From contig RFSP01000049.1 of NCBI GenBank assembly GCA_009923895.1, forward strand, positions 1-10,200: DNA of 10,200 bases, in the 5' to 3' direction. Below are positions 1 to 6,114 of this stretch, piece by piece. The translations under genes were made by a program, and so were the position numbers. The stretch comes from Betaproteobacteria bacterium. GTDB taxonomy: Bacteria; Pseudomonadota; Gammaproteobacteria; Burkholderiales; Burkholderiaceae_C. The notes under the pieces were generated by a model. The model was not told where the DNA came from, did not search any database, and saw only the letters and a program-made list of their open reading frames with translations. The first letter of the stretch is position 1. Every line of letters begins with the position of its first letter.

Positions 1-1113
1 TTTGCCTTTGCAGAACAGCGGGCGAATGTAGGCCGGTACAAAGCCCGGGAAGGCAAACGCGTCTTTGAGGCCCTCGTCAAAGGCGACCTGGCGGATGTTG
101 TTGCCGTAGTCCACCGTGGGTATGCCCATGGATTGGAAGTCGAGCATGGCTTGCACGTGGACCGCGCAGCTGCGGGAAGCAGCCGCGCGAAGCTGGGCAT
201 GCTGGCTGTCGTCGGCGCGTGCAGCCTGCCACTGCGCCACCGTCCAACCGGCGGGCAGATAGCCATTGACCAGATCGTGTGCCGAAGTTTGGTCGGTCAC
301 CAAGTCGGGCTTCAAGCCCCCCGCCTTGGCGCGCTGAACCAGCGCAGGCAGCACTTCGGCCGCATTGCCCAACAACGCAATGGACACCGCTTTTTTCTCA
401 GCGGTGTAACGCTTGAGACGCGCCAAGGCGTCATCCAGATCGATGGCCTGCTCGTCGACGTAACGCGTCTTGAGCCGGAAGTCGATGCGACTTTGTTGGC
501 ACTCCACCACCAGCGAACATGCCCCTGCAAAGGTGGCGGCCAAGGGTTGCGCGCCGCCCATGCCGCCCAAGCCAGCGGTGAGGATCCAGCGACCCGACAG
601 GTCGCCCCCATAGTGCTGGCGACCCGCTTCCACAAAGGTCTCATAGGTGCCCTGGACGATGCCCTGGCTGCCGATGTAGATCCACGAACCCGCGGTCATC
701 TGGCCATACATCATGAGCCCTTTGCGGTCGAGCTCGTGAAAGTGCTCCCAGGTGGCCCACTTGGGCACAAGATTGGAATTGGCAATGAGCACCCGCGGCG
801 CATCGGGGTGGGAGCGAAACACCCCCACTGGCTTGCCGGACTGGATGAGCAGCGATTCGTCCGCTTTGAGGTGGCGCAATGCCTGCAAAATGGCTTCAAA
901 GCAATCCCAGTTGCGGGCTGCTTTGCCAATGCCTCCGTAGACCACCAGGGCGTCAGGGTTCTCGGCCACCTCGGGGTCCAGATTGTTCTGAATCATGCGA
1001 TAGGCGGCTTCGATCAGCCAGTTGGCACATGAGATGTCGGTCCCGCGCGGTGCGCGCACGGGGCGCGGCTCATGTGCATGTGAAGCTTTTTTGAGGACTG
1101 AAAGGTCGGACAT
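1..1113 (-). CDS. hutU: Urocanate hydratase (urocanase), N-terminal two thirds, cut by window edge
   Basis: Urocanase adds water to urocanate to give 4-imidazolone-5-propionate, the second step of histidine degradation, in the cytoplasm with tightly bound NAD. Reading the minus strand from the ATG at 1113-1111 gives 371 uninterrupted codons down to base 1. The family is about 555-560 residues, so roughly the last third, including the region of the conserved catalytic cysteine, is outside the window. Visible family signatures are YGGIGKAARNW (59-69), SGKPVGVFRSH (92-102), NSNLVPKWATW (112-122), MYGQMTAGSWIYIGSQGI (135-152) and the NAD-site glycine motif GLGGMGGAQPLA (181-192). It lies 90 bases downstream of the flavin-reductase-like gene on the same strand, with no convincing promoter or strong Shine-Dalgarno between them. 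I infer co-transcription from the operator-controlled promoter near 1930. The urocanase assignment is very secure; the exact start is slightly less so. Confidence 0.97.
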   Translation of the reverse strand, partial: MSDLSVLKKASHAHEPRPVRAPRGTDISCANWLIEAAYRMIQNNLDPEVAENPDALVVYGGIGKAARNWDCFEAILQALRHLKADESLLIQSGKPVGVFRSHPDAPRVLIANSNLVPKWATWEHFHELDRKGLMMYGQMTAGSWIYIGSQGIVQGTYETFVEAGRQHYGGDLSGRWILTAGLGGMGGAQPLAATFAGACSLVVECQQSRIDFRLKTRYVDEQAIDLDDALARLKRYTAEKKAVSIALLGNAAEVLPALVQRAKAGGLKPDLVTDQTSAHDLVNGYLPAGWTVAQWQAARADDSQHAQLRAAASRSCAVHVQAMLDFQSMGIPTVDYGNNIRQVAFDEGLKDAFAFPGFVPAYIRPLFCKGK

Positions 1114-1203
1114 GGGAACACCACTTCGGTCTGTTGGGGTATGAGAAAACGAAAAAGTACGGCGGGTCAACAAGAACAGGCGCGCGCAACGTTGCTGAGA
1201 TGA

Positions 1204-1848
1204 TCACCCGACGTAATTGGCCTCCGGTCGGCGAAGTTCAAACTGGTCTACGGTGCGCGTGTAACGGTGCCCTGCCATTCGAGCCACATGGCCGAGCTTG
1301 GTTTGGTCCACGCGCCCGGTCGCGGGGTCGTACAGACCCTCGCGAAGATGAAACAAAACCACCTTGCCAATCACCAGCATATGCCCGTCTTCGCCCACAG
1401 GCAAGGTTTGGACAAGCTCACACTCCATGGAAACCGGCGCTTGCGCAACGCGCGGTGGCCGTACGCGCAGCGAAGGCGCAGGCGTGACACCCGCCAGGCT
1501 GAACTCGTCCACCTCAGGAGGCACCTCAGCCGAAGTCTGGTTCATTGCGTCAGCCAATTTCTCATCGACGGTATTCACCACAAACTCACCAAGGGCCAGG
1601 ATATTGTTGACCGTGTCTTTGTACACGCCCGCCTGTACCTGACCACCACCGTCCATGCCGCGCAATGCAGAGGAAAACACCACGGTGGGTGGCCGCCCGG
1701 CGGCACCCATAAAAAAGCTGAATGGCGCGAGGTTGGGGATGCCGTCCGCCCCGAGGGTTGACACCCACGCGATAGGCCGCGGCACGACACAACCGATCAG
1801 AAGCTTGTAGCCATCGTTAGAGCTTAGATTCGTCGGATCAAGCTGCAT
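1204..1848 (-). CDS. Flavin-reductase-like FMN-binding split-barrel protein
   Basis: A 214-residue protein of the flavin reductase-like family, whose members bind FMN and typically pass electrons from NAD(P)H to flavin for a partner oxygenase. Visible family features are PRPIAWVST (23-31), NLAPFSFF (39-46), the region around FSSALRGMDGGGQ (58-70), KDTVNNI (77-83) and EFVVN (88-92). No membrane segment or signal peptide is seen. The ATG at 1848 has a good Shine-Dalgarno complement, AGAGAGGA (plus-strand 1856-1863), which fixes the start. It is the first gene of the leftward operon with hutU and starts about 60 bases from the HutC-type operator, so it is probably induced with the hut genes. It is not a core histidine-pathway enzyme. 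Its substrate and any partner oxygenase are unknown; the 2-oxoglutarate dioxygenase across the operator does not normally need reduced flavin. Confidence 0.88.
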   Translation of the reverse strand: MQLDPTNLSSNDGYKLLIGCVVPRPIAWVSTLGADGIPNLAPFSFFMGAAGRPPTVVFSSALRGMDGGGQVQAGVYKDTVNNILALGEFVVNTVDEKLADAMNQTSAEVPPEVDEFSLAGVTPAPSLRVRPPRVAQAPVSMECELVQTLPVGEDGHMLVIGKVVLFHLREGLYDPATGRVDQTKLGHVARMAGHRYTRTVDQFELRRPEANYVG

Positions 1849-1882
1849 GTGGTTTTCCTCTCTTTGGCAAGGTGCGCGCGTT

Positions 1883-1902
1883 GACAGGCAATGCCGCCTG
1901 TC
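1883..1902. repeat. Perfect 7-base inverted repeat in the predicted minus-strand leader
   Basis: GACAGGC (1883-1889) and GCCTGTC (1896-1902) form an exact inverted repeat with a 6-base loop. If leftward transcription starts near 1902, this is a hairpin at the very 5' end of the flavin-reductase–hutU mRNA. It could also be a DNA site for a second regulator, and it overlaps the TTGACA hexamer at 1881-1886. The sequence shows the repeat clearly; its function is unknown. Confidence 0.45.
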
Positions 1903-1908
1903 GCTTTG

Positions 1909-1937
1909 AGTCTACTTGCCTAGACAAGTCTAGACAA
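1909..1937 (-). promoter_or_regulatory. Candidate promoter for flavin-reductase–hutU operon
   Basis: On the minus strand TTGTCT (plus coordinates 1932-1937) and TAGACT (1909-1914) are separated by exactly 17 bases and each match the sigma-70 hexamers at 4 of 6 positions. Transcription would begin near 1902, giving a leader of about 54 bases before the ATG at 1848. Both hexamers lie inside the operator, so bound repressor would block polymerase. This is a prediction from spacing and similarity only. Confidence 0.5.
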
Positions 1938-1944
1938 GTAGACT
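1916..1944 (+). promoter_or_regulatory. Candidate promoter for hutC operon, near mirror image of the leftward one
   Basis: TTGCCT (1916-1921) and TAGACT (1939-1944) lie 17 bases apart on the plus strand, a consequence of the operator symmetry. Transcription would start near 1951, almost on the hutC ATG at 1952, implying a leaderless mRNA or use of an internal start. An alternative is the perfect -35 hexamer TTGACA at 1881-1886 with a poor -10 such as TTTGAG (1905-1910, 18-base spacer), which would give a leader of about 35 bases. Confidence 0.4.
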
Positions 1945-1951
1945 TCCCAGC

Positions 1952-2701
1952 ATGAGTCTCAGTGTTTACCCGGGAACGCAGATCCGGCAGGCAAGGCCTC
2001 AGATGCAGGCACCCTATGCGCGCATCAAGCAGTGGCTGAAGGACGAGCTCGCACGCGGCCGTTGGCGACCCGGTGCGCCAATGCCCTCGGACGCAGAGTT
2101 GGTGGCGCAGTTCGGCGTCAGTCGAATGACGGTGACACGCGCGCTGAACGAATTGCGCAGCGAAGGCATCGTGGAGCGTATCAAGGGCGTGGGTACATTC
2201 GCGGCGCATCTGTCCCGAGTGTCGAGCACGCTACACATCCGCGATCTGCACGAGGAGATCACGCAACGGGGACATCATCATCATGCCAAGGTGTACCTGG
2301 CTCGCGAGGAGTCAGCAACCGAGGGTCTGGCCCAGAAGCTGGGGCTGGCCCCTGGAGCTTCGGTATTCCATACGCTGATCGTGCATTTCGAAGACGGTGT
2401 TGCACTGCAGTGTGAGGACCGCTACGTCAACCCGGCAGCCGCGCCCCAATATCTCGACAACGACTTCACGCAGATCACGCCCACACAATACCTGCTGCAA
2501 GTGGCGCCGCTGTGGAAGGCGCAATACTCCATCGTGGCCGCACGGCCCACCGCGCGGGAAGCCAAACTTCTGGCCATCCGCCGTGACGAACCTTGTCTGG
2601 TGATTGTGCGTCGCACGGTCAGCCAGGACGTGCCGATCACGCTTGTAAGGCTCGTGCATCCAGGCTCGCGCTACTTGCTACAAGGGGAGTTCAACCCGTG
2701 A
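1952..2701 (+). CDS. hutC: Histidine utilisation repressor HutC (GntR family, UTRA domain)
   Basis: Transcriptional repressor of the hut genes; family members bind DNA as dimers and are released by urocanate. The 249-residue product has an N-terminal GntR winged helix-turn-helix (about 20-85) with PYARIKQWLKDELARGRW, PSDAELVAQFGVSRMTVTRAL and the wing motif IVERIKGVGTF. A UTRA ligand domain (about 105-245) follows, with CEDRYVNP (154-161) and ARPTAREAKLLAIRRDEPCL (197-216). The ATG at 1952 has no Shine-Dalgarno and lies 7 bases past the operator. An alternative ATG at 2003 (residue 18), preceded by GCAAGG about 6 bases upstream, starts just ahead of the conserved domain and could be the real start. 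The operator next door implies autoregulation. Its stop overlaps the dioxygenase GTG start (GTGA, 2698-2701). The assignment to HutC is strong from domain type and location. Confidence 0.93.
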   Translation: MSLSVYPGTQIRQARPQMQAPYARIKQWLKDELARGRWRPGAPMPSDAELVAQFGVSRMTVTRALNELRSEGIVERIKGVGTFAAHLSRVSSTLHIRDLHEEITQRGHHHHAKVYLAREESATEGLAQKLGLAPGASVFHTLIVHFEDGVALQCEDRYVNPAAAPQYLDNDFTQITPTQYLLQVAPLWKAQYSIVAARPTAREAKLLAIRRDEPCLVIVRRTVSQDVPITLVRLVHPGSRYLLQGEFNP

Positions 2702-3537
2702 CCGATGCAAAGTCAGTCCGTTCGCCGCAGGACATCACGCCAGCGCTGATTGAGGAGTTCGACCGCCAGGGCGCGGTCTGCCTGCGCGGTCTGCTCAGCG
2801 CCGATGAGGTGGCCCTGCTGCGCCAGGGCATCGACGTCAACCTCGCACAGCCCAGCCCGCGCGCCATCGTCGCCAGCCAGGCTGACGACCCCGGATTCTT
2901 CATCGAGGACTTCTGCAACTGGCAAGAAAACGCCGCCTACCGCCGAGTCATCTTCGACTCCGCCCTGGCTCCCGTGGCAGCCCGGCTGATGCAAAGCCGC
3001 ACGGCGCGCCTCTACCACGACCACATGCTGACCAAAGAGCCAGGCACACGTCAGCCCACCCCGTGGCATCAAGATCAGCCCTATTACAACGTGGACGGCC
3101 GGCAAAACGTGAGCTTCTGGATTCCTGTGGATCCGGTCAGCGCTGCGGCCACCTTGCAGTTCGTTGCCGGATCACACCTGGGGCCCTGGCTGATGCCCCG
3201 CACCTTCATGACCCACGAAGCGCGCTGGTTCCCAGAAGGCAGCCTGCAAGAGCTGCCCCACATCGACGCTCGCCGCGCCGACTTCAATATTGTGGGATGG
3301 CCGCTGGAGCCTGGCGATGTGGTGGCCTTTCATATGCTGGCGCTTCATGCCTCGGGCGGTGTAGAGCCCGGTCGCAGGCGTCGCGTATTTTCGGTGCGCT
3401 TTTTGGGCGACGACATGCGTCATGCGCCGAGACCGTGGAAGACCTCTCCCGACTTTCCGGGCCTTTCGGCAGAGTTGCCTGCTGGTGCGCCCCTTGAGCA
3501 CCCCTTGTTTCCCGTCGTGTGGGAGGCCGCATCTTGA
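2698..3537 (+). CDS. Phytanoyl-CoA dioxygenase family protein (Fe(II)/2-oxoglutarate oxygenase)
   Basis: Probable cytoplasmic Fe(II)- and 2-oxoglutarate-dependent oxygenase, 279 residues, close to the usual PhyH-family length. The metal triad appears intact: H124 and D126 in TPWHQDQPYYN, and H217 in LALHASGG. A 2-oxoglutarate-binding arginine probably lies in GRRRRVFSVRF (225-235). HDHMLTKEPG (107-116), the segment NVSFWIPVD (137-145) and LQFVAGSH (153-160) are typical of the cupin core. The GTG at 2698 is chosen because GGGGAG (2684-2689) lies 8 bases upstream and the codon overlaps the hutC stop; a longer in-frame extension from 2593 would lie wholly inside hutC. It sits between hutC and hutD, coupled at both ends by 4-base overlaps, so it should be induced with histidine breakdown. 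It is not a standard hut enzyme and its substrate cannot be read from the sequence. Confidence 0.9.
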   Translation: MTDAKSVRSPQDITPALIEEFDRQGAVCLRGLLSADEVALLRQGIDVNLAQPSPRAIVASQADDPGFFIEDFCNWQENAAYRRVIFDSALAPVAARLMQSRTARLYHDHMLTKEPGTRQPTPWHQDQPYYNVDGRQNVSFWIPVDPVSAAATLQFVAGSHLGPWLMPRTFMTHEARWFPEGSLQELPHIDARRADFNIVGWPLEPGDVVAFHMLALHASGGVEPGRRRRVFSVRFLGDDMRHAPRPWKTSPDFPGLSAELPAGAPLEHPLFPVVWEAAS

Positions 3538-4115
3538 GCTCACCGCATCAAGTGCGTGTCTCTGATGCGCGGCCTCAGCCCTGGCGCAATGGCGGCGGCG
3601 TGACGCGAGAGCTGCTGCTGTGGCCCGATGCGCAAGCATGGCAAGTGCGGGTCAGCGTGGCTGACATTGCAGCCGACGGGCCGTTTTCATCGTTCGAGGG
3701 CGTGGACCGCGGCTTTGCCGTGTTGGAAGGCGCTGGGGTGATCTTGGGTCTGCCTGGCAAGGAACAAACAGTCACATCACACAGCGAGCCGGTGCTGTTC
3801 AACGGTGAGCTCGCACCGTCGTGTCGATTGCTCTGCGGCCCCACACGCGATCTGAATTTGATGGTGCGCCGGGGCAGCGGGATGTTGCATCTTTCGCGTG
3901 CGCAACCGGGGCAGGCGTGGGGGCACAATCTCCAGTGGCGTGCCTTGTTTTGTTGGGACGAGGCCCGTCTGCAGACTCAGACAGAATCTGACTTAAACGT
4001 GCTGGACTTGCCCGCAGGCACCTTGTGCTGGTCTTCGCCCACATCAACGGACCGCGCGCCCTGGCAACTGCTGTCGGGGTCGCAAGTGTTTTGGCTCGGC
4101 CTGGAGGCAGCGTGA
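3534..4115 (+). CDS. hutD: HutD family protein
   Basis: A 193-residue HutD, a cupin-fold protein found in many hut operons. In Pseudomonas it has been proposed to limit or buffer hut operon activity, but no enzyme reaction is established. Signatures visible are PWRNGGGVTRELLLWP (16-31), the segment WQVRVSVADIAADGPFSSF (36-54), GVDRGFAVLEG (57-67) and RDLNLMVRR (105-113). The best start is the rare TTG at 3534. GGGAGG (3521-3526) lies 7 bases upstream, and the TTG overlaps the dioxygenase stop as TTGA (3534-3537). A GTG at 3519 in the same frame would overlap that Shine-Dalgarno and looks less likely. It is followed by hutI with another 4-base overlap (GTGA, 4112-4115). The family call is firm; the molecular role remains uncertain for the whole family. 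Confidence 0.92.
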   Translation: MSSPHQVRVSDARPQPWRNGGGVTRELLLWPDAQAWQVRVSVADIAADGPFSSFEGVDRGFAVLEGAGVILGLPGKEQTVTSHSEPVLFNGELAPSCRLLCGPTRDLNLMVRRGSGMLHLSRAQPGQAWGHNLQWRALFCWDEARLQTQTESDLNVLDLPAGTLCWSSPTSTDRAPWQLLSGSQVFWLGLEAA

Positions 4116-5329
4116 CTTCGATCACACTTTGGCGCAACGCCCGGATCGCCACCATGGACCCGTCCTGCCCCTGGGGCTGGATCGAGCGGGGGGCGTTGAT
4201 GACTCGGGGCGCACAGCTGCATTGGGTGGGAACGGAAGGCCACTGGCCCAAAGATCTCCTCGTCAGCGCCGAACACGACCTGCAAGGCGCCTTGGTCACC
4301 CCCGGACTGATAGACGCTCACACCCATTTGGTCTACGCCGGTGACCGTGCAGCCGAATTCGAACAGCGCTTGCAGGGTGCGTCCTATGAGGACATCGCCA
4401 AGGCCGGTGGGGGCATTCGGTCCACCGTGCAGGCCACCCGTGCGGCCAGCCCTGAGGCCTTGTTCAGCGCTGCAGCCCAGCGCGCGCGCGTCCTCATGGC
4501 AGAAGGAGTGACCACACTCGAGATCAAATCGGGCTATGGACTGAGCGCCGAGCACGAAGGGCGTTGTTTGGCGGTGGCCCGACAGCTCGGGCGAGAATTG
4601 CCGATCACGGTGGTGACCACCTCCTTGGGCGCCCATGCCTTGCCACAGGAGTTCACAGGCCGTGCTGACGACTACATCGACGCTGTATGTCAGTGGCTGC
4701 CCGAGCAGCACGCGCACGGATGGGTCGATGCCGTCGATGCATTTTGCGACACCATCGGTTTCACGCCCGCGCAAACTCGGCGCGTGTTCGAAACCGCCAA
4801 GGCCTTGGGCCTGCCCGTCAAACTCCATGCCGAGCAGCTCAGCAATCAGGAGGGCGCCGCACTGGCGGCGGCCTATGGCGCCTTGAGCTGCGACCACTTG
4901 GAATATTTGTCGGACAGCGGTATCGCAGCCATGCGCCAAGCAGGCACCGTGGCGATGCTGCTGCCAGGGGCGTATTACTTTCTGCGCGACACCCACATGC
5001 CACCTGTCGATGCCTTGCGGCGCTCGGGCGTTCCTATGGCGGTGGCTACCGACCACAACCCGGGCTCGTCGCCCATGCTGTCTTTGCTGTTGATGCTGCA
5101 CATGGCTTGCACGCTGTTCAGGTTGACTCCTGAAGAAGCTTGGCGGGGTGTGACCCTCCACGCCGCCCGCGCTTTGGGTCTGAAAGATCGGGGGCTCCTT
5201 CAGGCCGGCCTTCGTGCGGACTTTGCGGTGTGGGACGCCGAACATCCACGAGAAATGGCCTACCGTTTTGGCCACAACCCTTGCCGCTTCACTGTGTGGG
5301 GCGGCGTGATGCGGACACAGTCAACATGA
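4112..5329 (+). CDS. hutI: Imidazolonepropionase
   Basis: Hydrolyses 4-imidazolone-5-propionate to N-formimino-L-glutamate, the third step of histidine degradation, in the cytoplasm. The 405-residue length matches the family, which belongs to the amidohydrolase superfamily. The zinc ligands expected from characterised HutI are present: H70 and H72 in DAHTHLVYAGDR, H239 in LHAEQLSNQEGA and D314 in ATDHNPGSSP. GGGIRSTV (99-106), EIKSGYGLS (137-145) and CDHLEYL (260-266) are further family motifs. The GTG at 4112 is preferred because GGAGG (4103-4107) precedes it by 4 bases and it overlaps the hutD stop; the frame extends upstream to 4025, but that part lies inside hutD. Its stop overlaps the hutG ATG (ATGA, 5326-5329). 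The catalytic machinery looks complete. Confidence 0.97.
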   Translation: MTSITLWRNARIATMDPSCPWGWIERGALMTRGAQLHWVGTEGHWPKDLLVSAEHDLQGALVTPGLIDAHTHLVYAGDRAAEFEQRLQGASYEDIAKAGGGIRSTVQATRAASPEALFSAAAQRARVLMAEGVTTLEIKSGYGLSAEHEGRCLAVARQLGRELPITVVTTSLGAHALPQEFTGRADDYIDAVCQWLPEQHAHGWVDAVDAFCDTIGFTPAQTRRVFETAKALGLPVKLHAEQLSNQEGAALAAAYGALSCDHLEYLSDSGIAAMRQAGTVAMLLPGAYYFLRDTHMPPVDALRRSGVPMAVATDHNPGSSPMLSLLLMLHMACTLFRLTPEEAWRGVTLHAARALGLKDRGLLQAGLRADFAVWDAEHPREMAYRFGHNPCRFTVWGGVMRTQST

Positions 5330-6114
5330 GTTTTACCCTGCATTCAGGTACCACCCCTGTGCTGGTCAGCATGCCCCATGTGGGGACGGCCATTCCTGAC
5401 TCGCTGCGACACCGATACGTGGAGCGTGCTTGGGCCACCGAAGACACCGATTGGTTTTTGGACCGGCTTTATGCCTTCGTCAAAGACATGGGCGCCAGCC
5501 TCATCGTGCCAGTGGAAAGCCGCTACGTGATCGACCTCAATCGGCCCAGCGACAACCAACCCATGTACGCGGGACAAAACAACACCGAGCTGTGCCCCAC
5601 GCGTTTCTTCACGGGTGACTCCTTGTACCGCGAGGGCATGGCGCCCAGCGACGAAGAGGTGAGAGCGCGCGTCGCCACTTACTGGCAGCCCTACCATGAC
5701 GCGCTGCAAGCCGAGACGCAGCGCTTGCGTGCACTGCATGGCCACGCCGTGCTGTTTGACGCTCACAGCATCAAAGGCGAGCTGCCCTGGCTTTTCGAGG
5801 GCGCATTGCCCGACATGAATTTGGGCACCGTCAACGGCCAAAGCTGTGACCCCTCGTTGCGCACGAAGCTGGTGCAGGTGTTTGCCTCGCAATCACGCTA
5901 CAGCCACGTGGTGGATGGTCGGTTCAAAGGCGGCCATATCACGCGGCACTTTGGAAGGCCCGCGCATGGGGTTCACACGGTGCAACTCGAGATGAGCTGG
6001 CGCGCCTACATGCAAGAGACGCCCCCCTATGTTTGGCATGAAGAGCGCGCCGCCGCTGTGACGCCCCTGCTTCGCAGCCTGGTGCAGACCATGATCGATT
6101 GGAGGCCGGCGTGA
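5326..6114 (+). CDS. hutG: N-formylglutamate deformylase (N-formylglutamate amidohydrolase)
   Basis: Cleaves N-formyl-L-glutamate to glutamate and formate, the last step of the deiminase branch. The 262-residue product belongs to the N-formylglutamate amidohydrolase family. Visible motifs are SMPHVGTAIP (15-24), TEDTDWF (38-44), SRYVIDLNRP (65-74), YWQPYHDAL (118-126), FDAHSI (143-148), LGTVNGQSC (165-173), KGGHITRHFG (200-209) and VQLEMS (218-223). The His, Asp and Glu residues in these motifs probably include the metal ligands. This is distinct from the arginase-like formiminoglutamase also called HutG in enteric bacteria, which fits the presence of hutF here. The ATG at 5326 overlaps the hutI stop and lacks a clear Shine-Dalgarno, so translation probably depends on coupling from hutI. 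Its own stop overlaps the hutF GTG (6111-6114). Confidence 0.96.
   Translation: MSFTLHSGTTPVLVSMPHVGTAIPDSLRHRYVERAWATEDTDWFLDRLYAFVKDMGASLIVPVESRYVIDLNRPSDNQPMYAGQNNTELCPTRFFTGDSLYREGMAPSDEEVRARVATYWQPYHDALQAETQRLRALHGHAVLFDAHSIKGELPWLFEGALPDMNLGTVNGQSCDPSLRTKLVQVFASQSRYSHVVDGRFKGGHITRHFGRPAHGVHTVQLEMSWRAYMQETPPYVWHEERAAAVTPLLRSLVQTMIDWRPA

Larger units (their letters stand above)
1909..1944. promoter_or_regulatory. HutC-type operator: 36-bp inverted repeat between divergent hut operons
   Basis: The arms AGTCTACTTG (1909-1918) and CAAGTAGACT (1935-1944) are perfect 10-base inverted repeats around a 16-base centre. The centre and right arm hold a tandem direct repeat, CTAGACAAGT at 1920-1929 and 1930-1939. 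A perfect 8-base palindrome, GTCTAGAC (1928-1935), fits the published HutC-subfamily operator pattern GT-M-TA-K-AC. A second core with one mismatch, GCCTAGAC, sits 10 bases (one helical turn) away at 1918-1925. I infer one or two HutC dimers bind here and repress both directions until urocanate releases them, as in known hut systems. Confidence 0.85.

Noticed and set aside
133..1032. Long plus-strand open frame of 299 codons opposite hutU
   Set aside because: It is entirely antisense to clearly conserved urocanase codons and its translation has no recognisable domain; GC-rich coding DNA commonly leaves such open reverse frames.
1186..1195. Perfect palindrome GCAACGTTGC between the flavin-reductase-like gene and hutU
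   Set aside because: A 10-base palindrome with no loop and no following T-run is neither a terminator nor a match to the HutC site; it could easily arise by chance in a short spacer.
1114..1203. Possible separate hutU promoter (TTGACC followed by AT-rich sequence on the minus strand)
   Set aside because: No -10-like hexamer lies at acceptable spacing; the gap is better explained as an intercistronic leader within one operon.
2593..2697. Upstream extension of the dioxygenase frame into hutC
   Set aside because: The extension lies inside conserved HutC sequence, and the GTG at 2698 has a strong Shine-Dalgarno and the same overlap geometry as the neighbouring genes.
3977..5275. Minus-strand open frame of 432 codons opposite hutI and the hutD tail
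   Set aside because: The opposite strand encodes HutI with all zinc ligands and HutD; the reverse translation shows no family motifs and lacks a plausible ribosome site.
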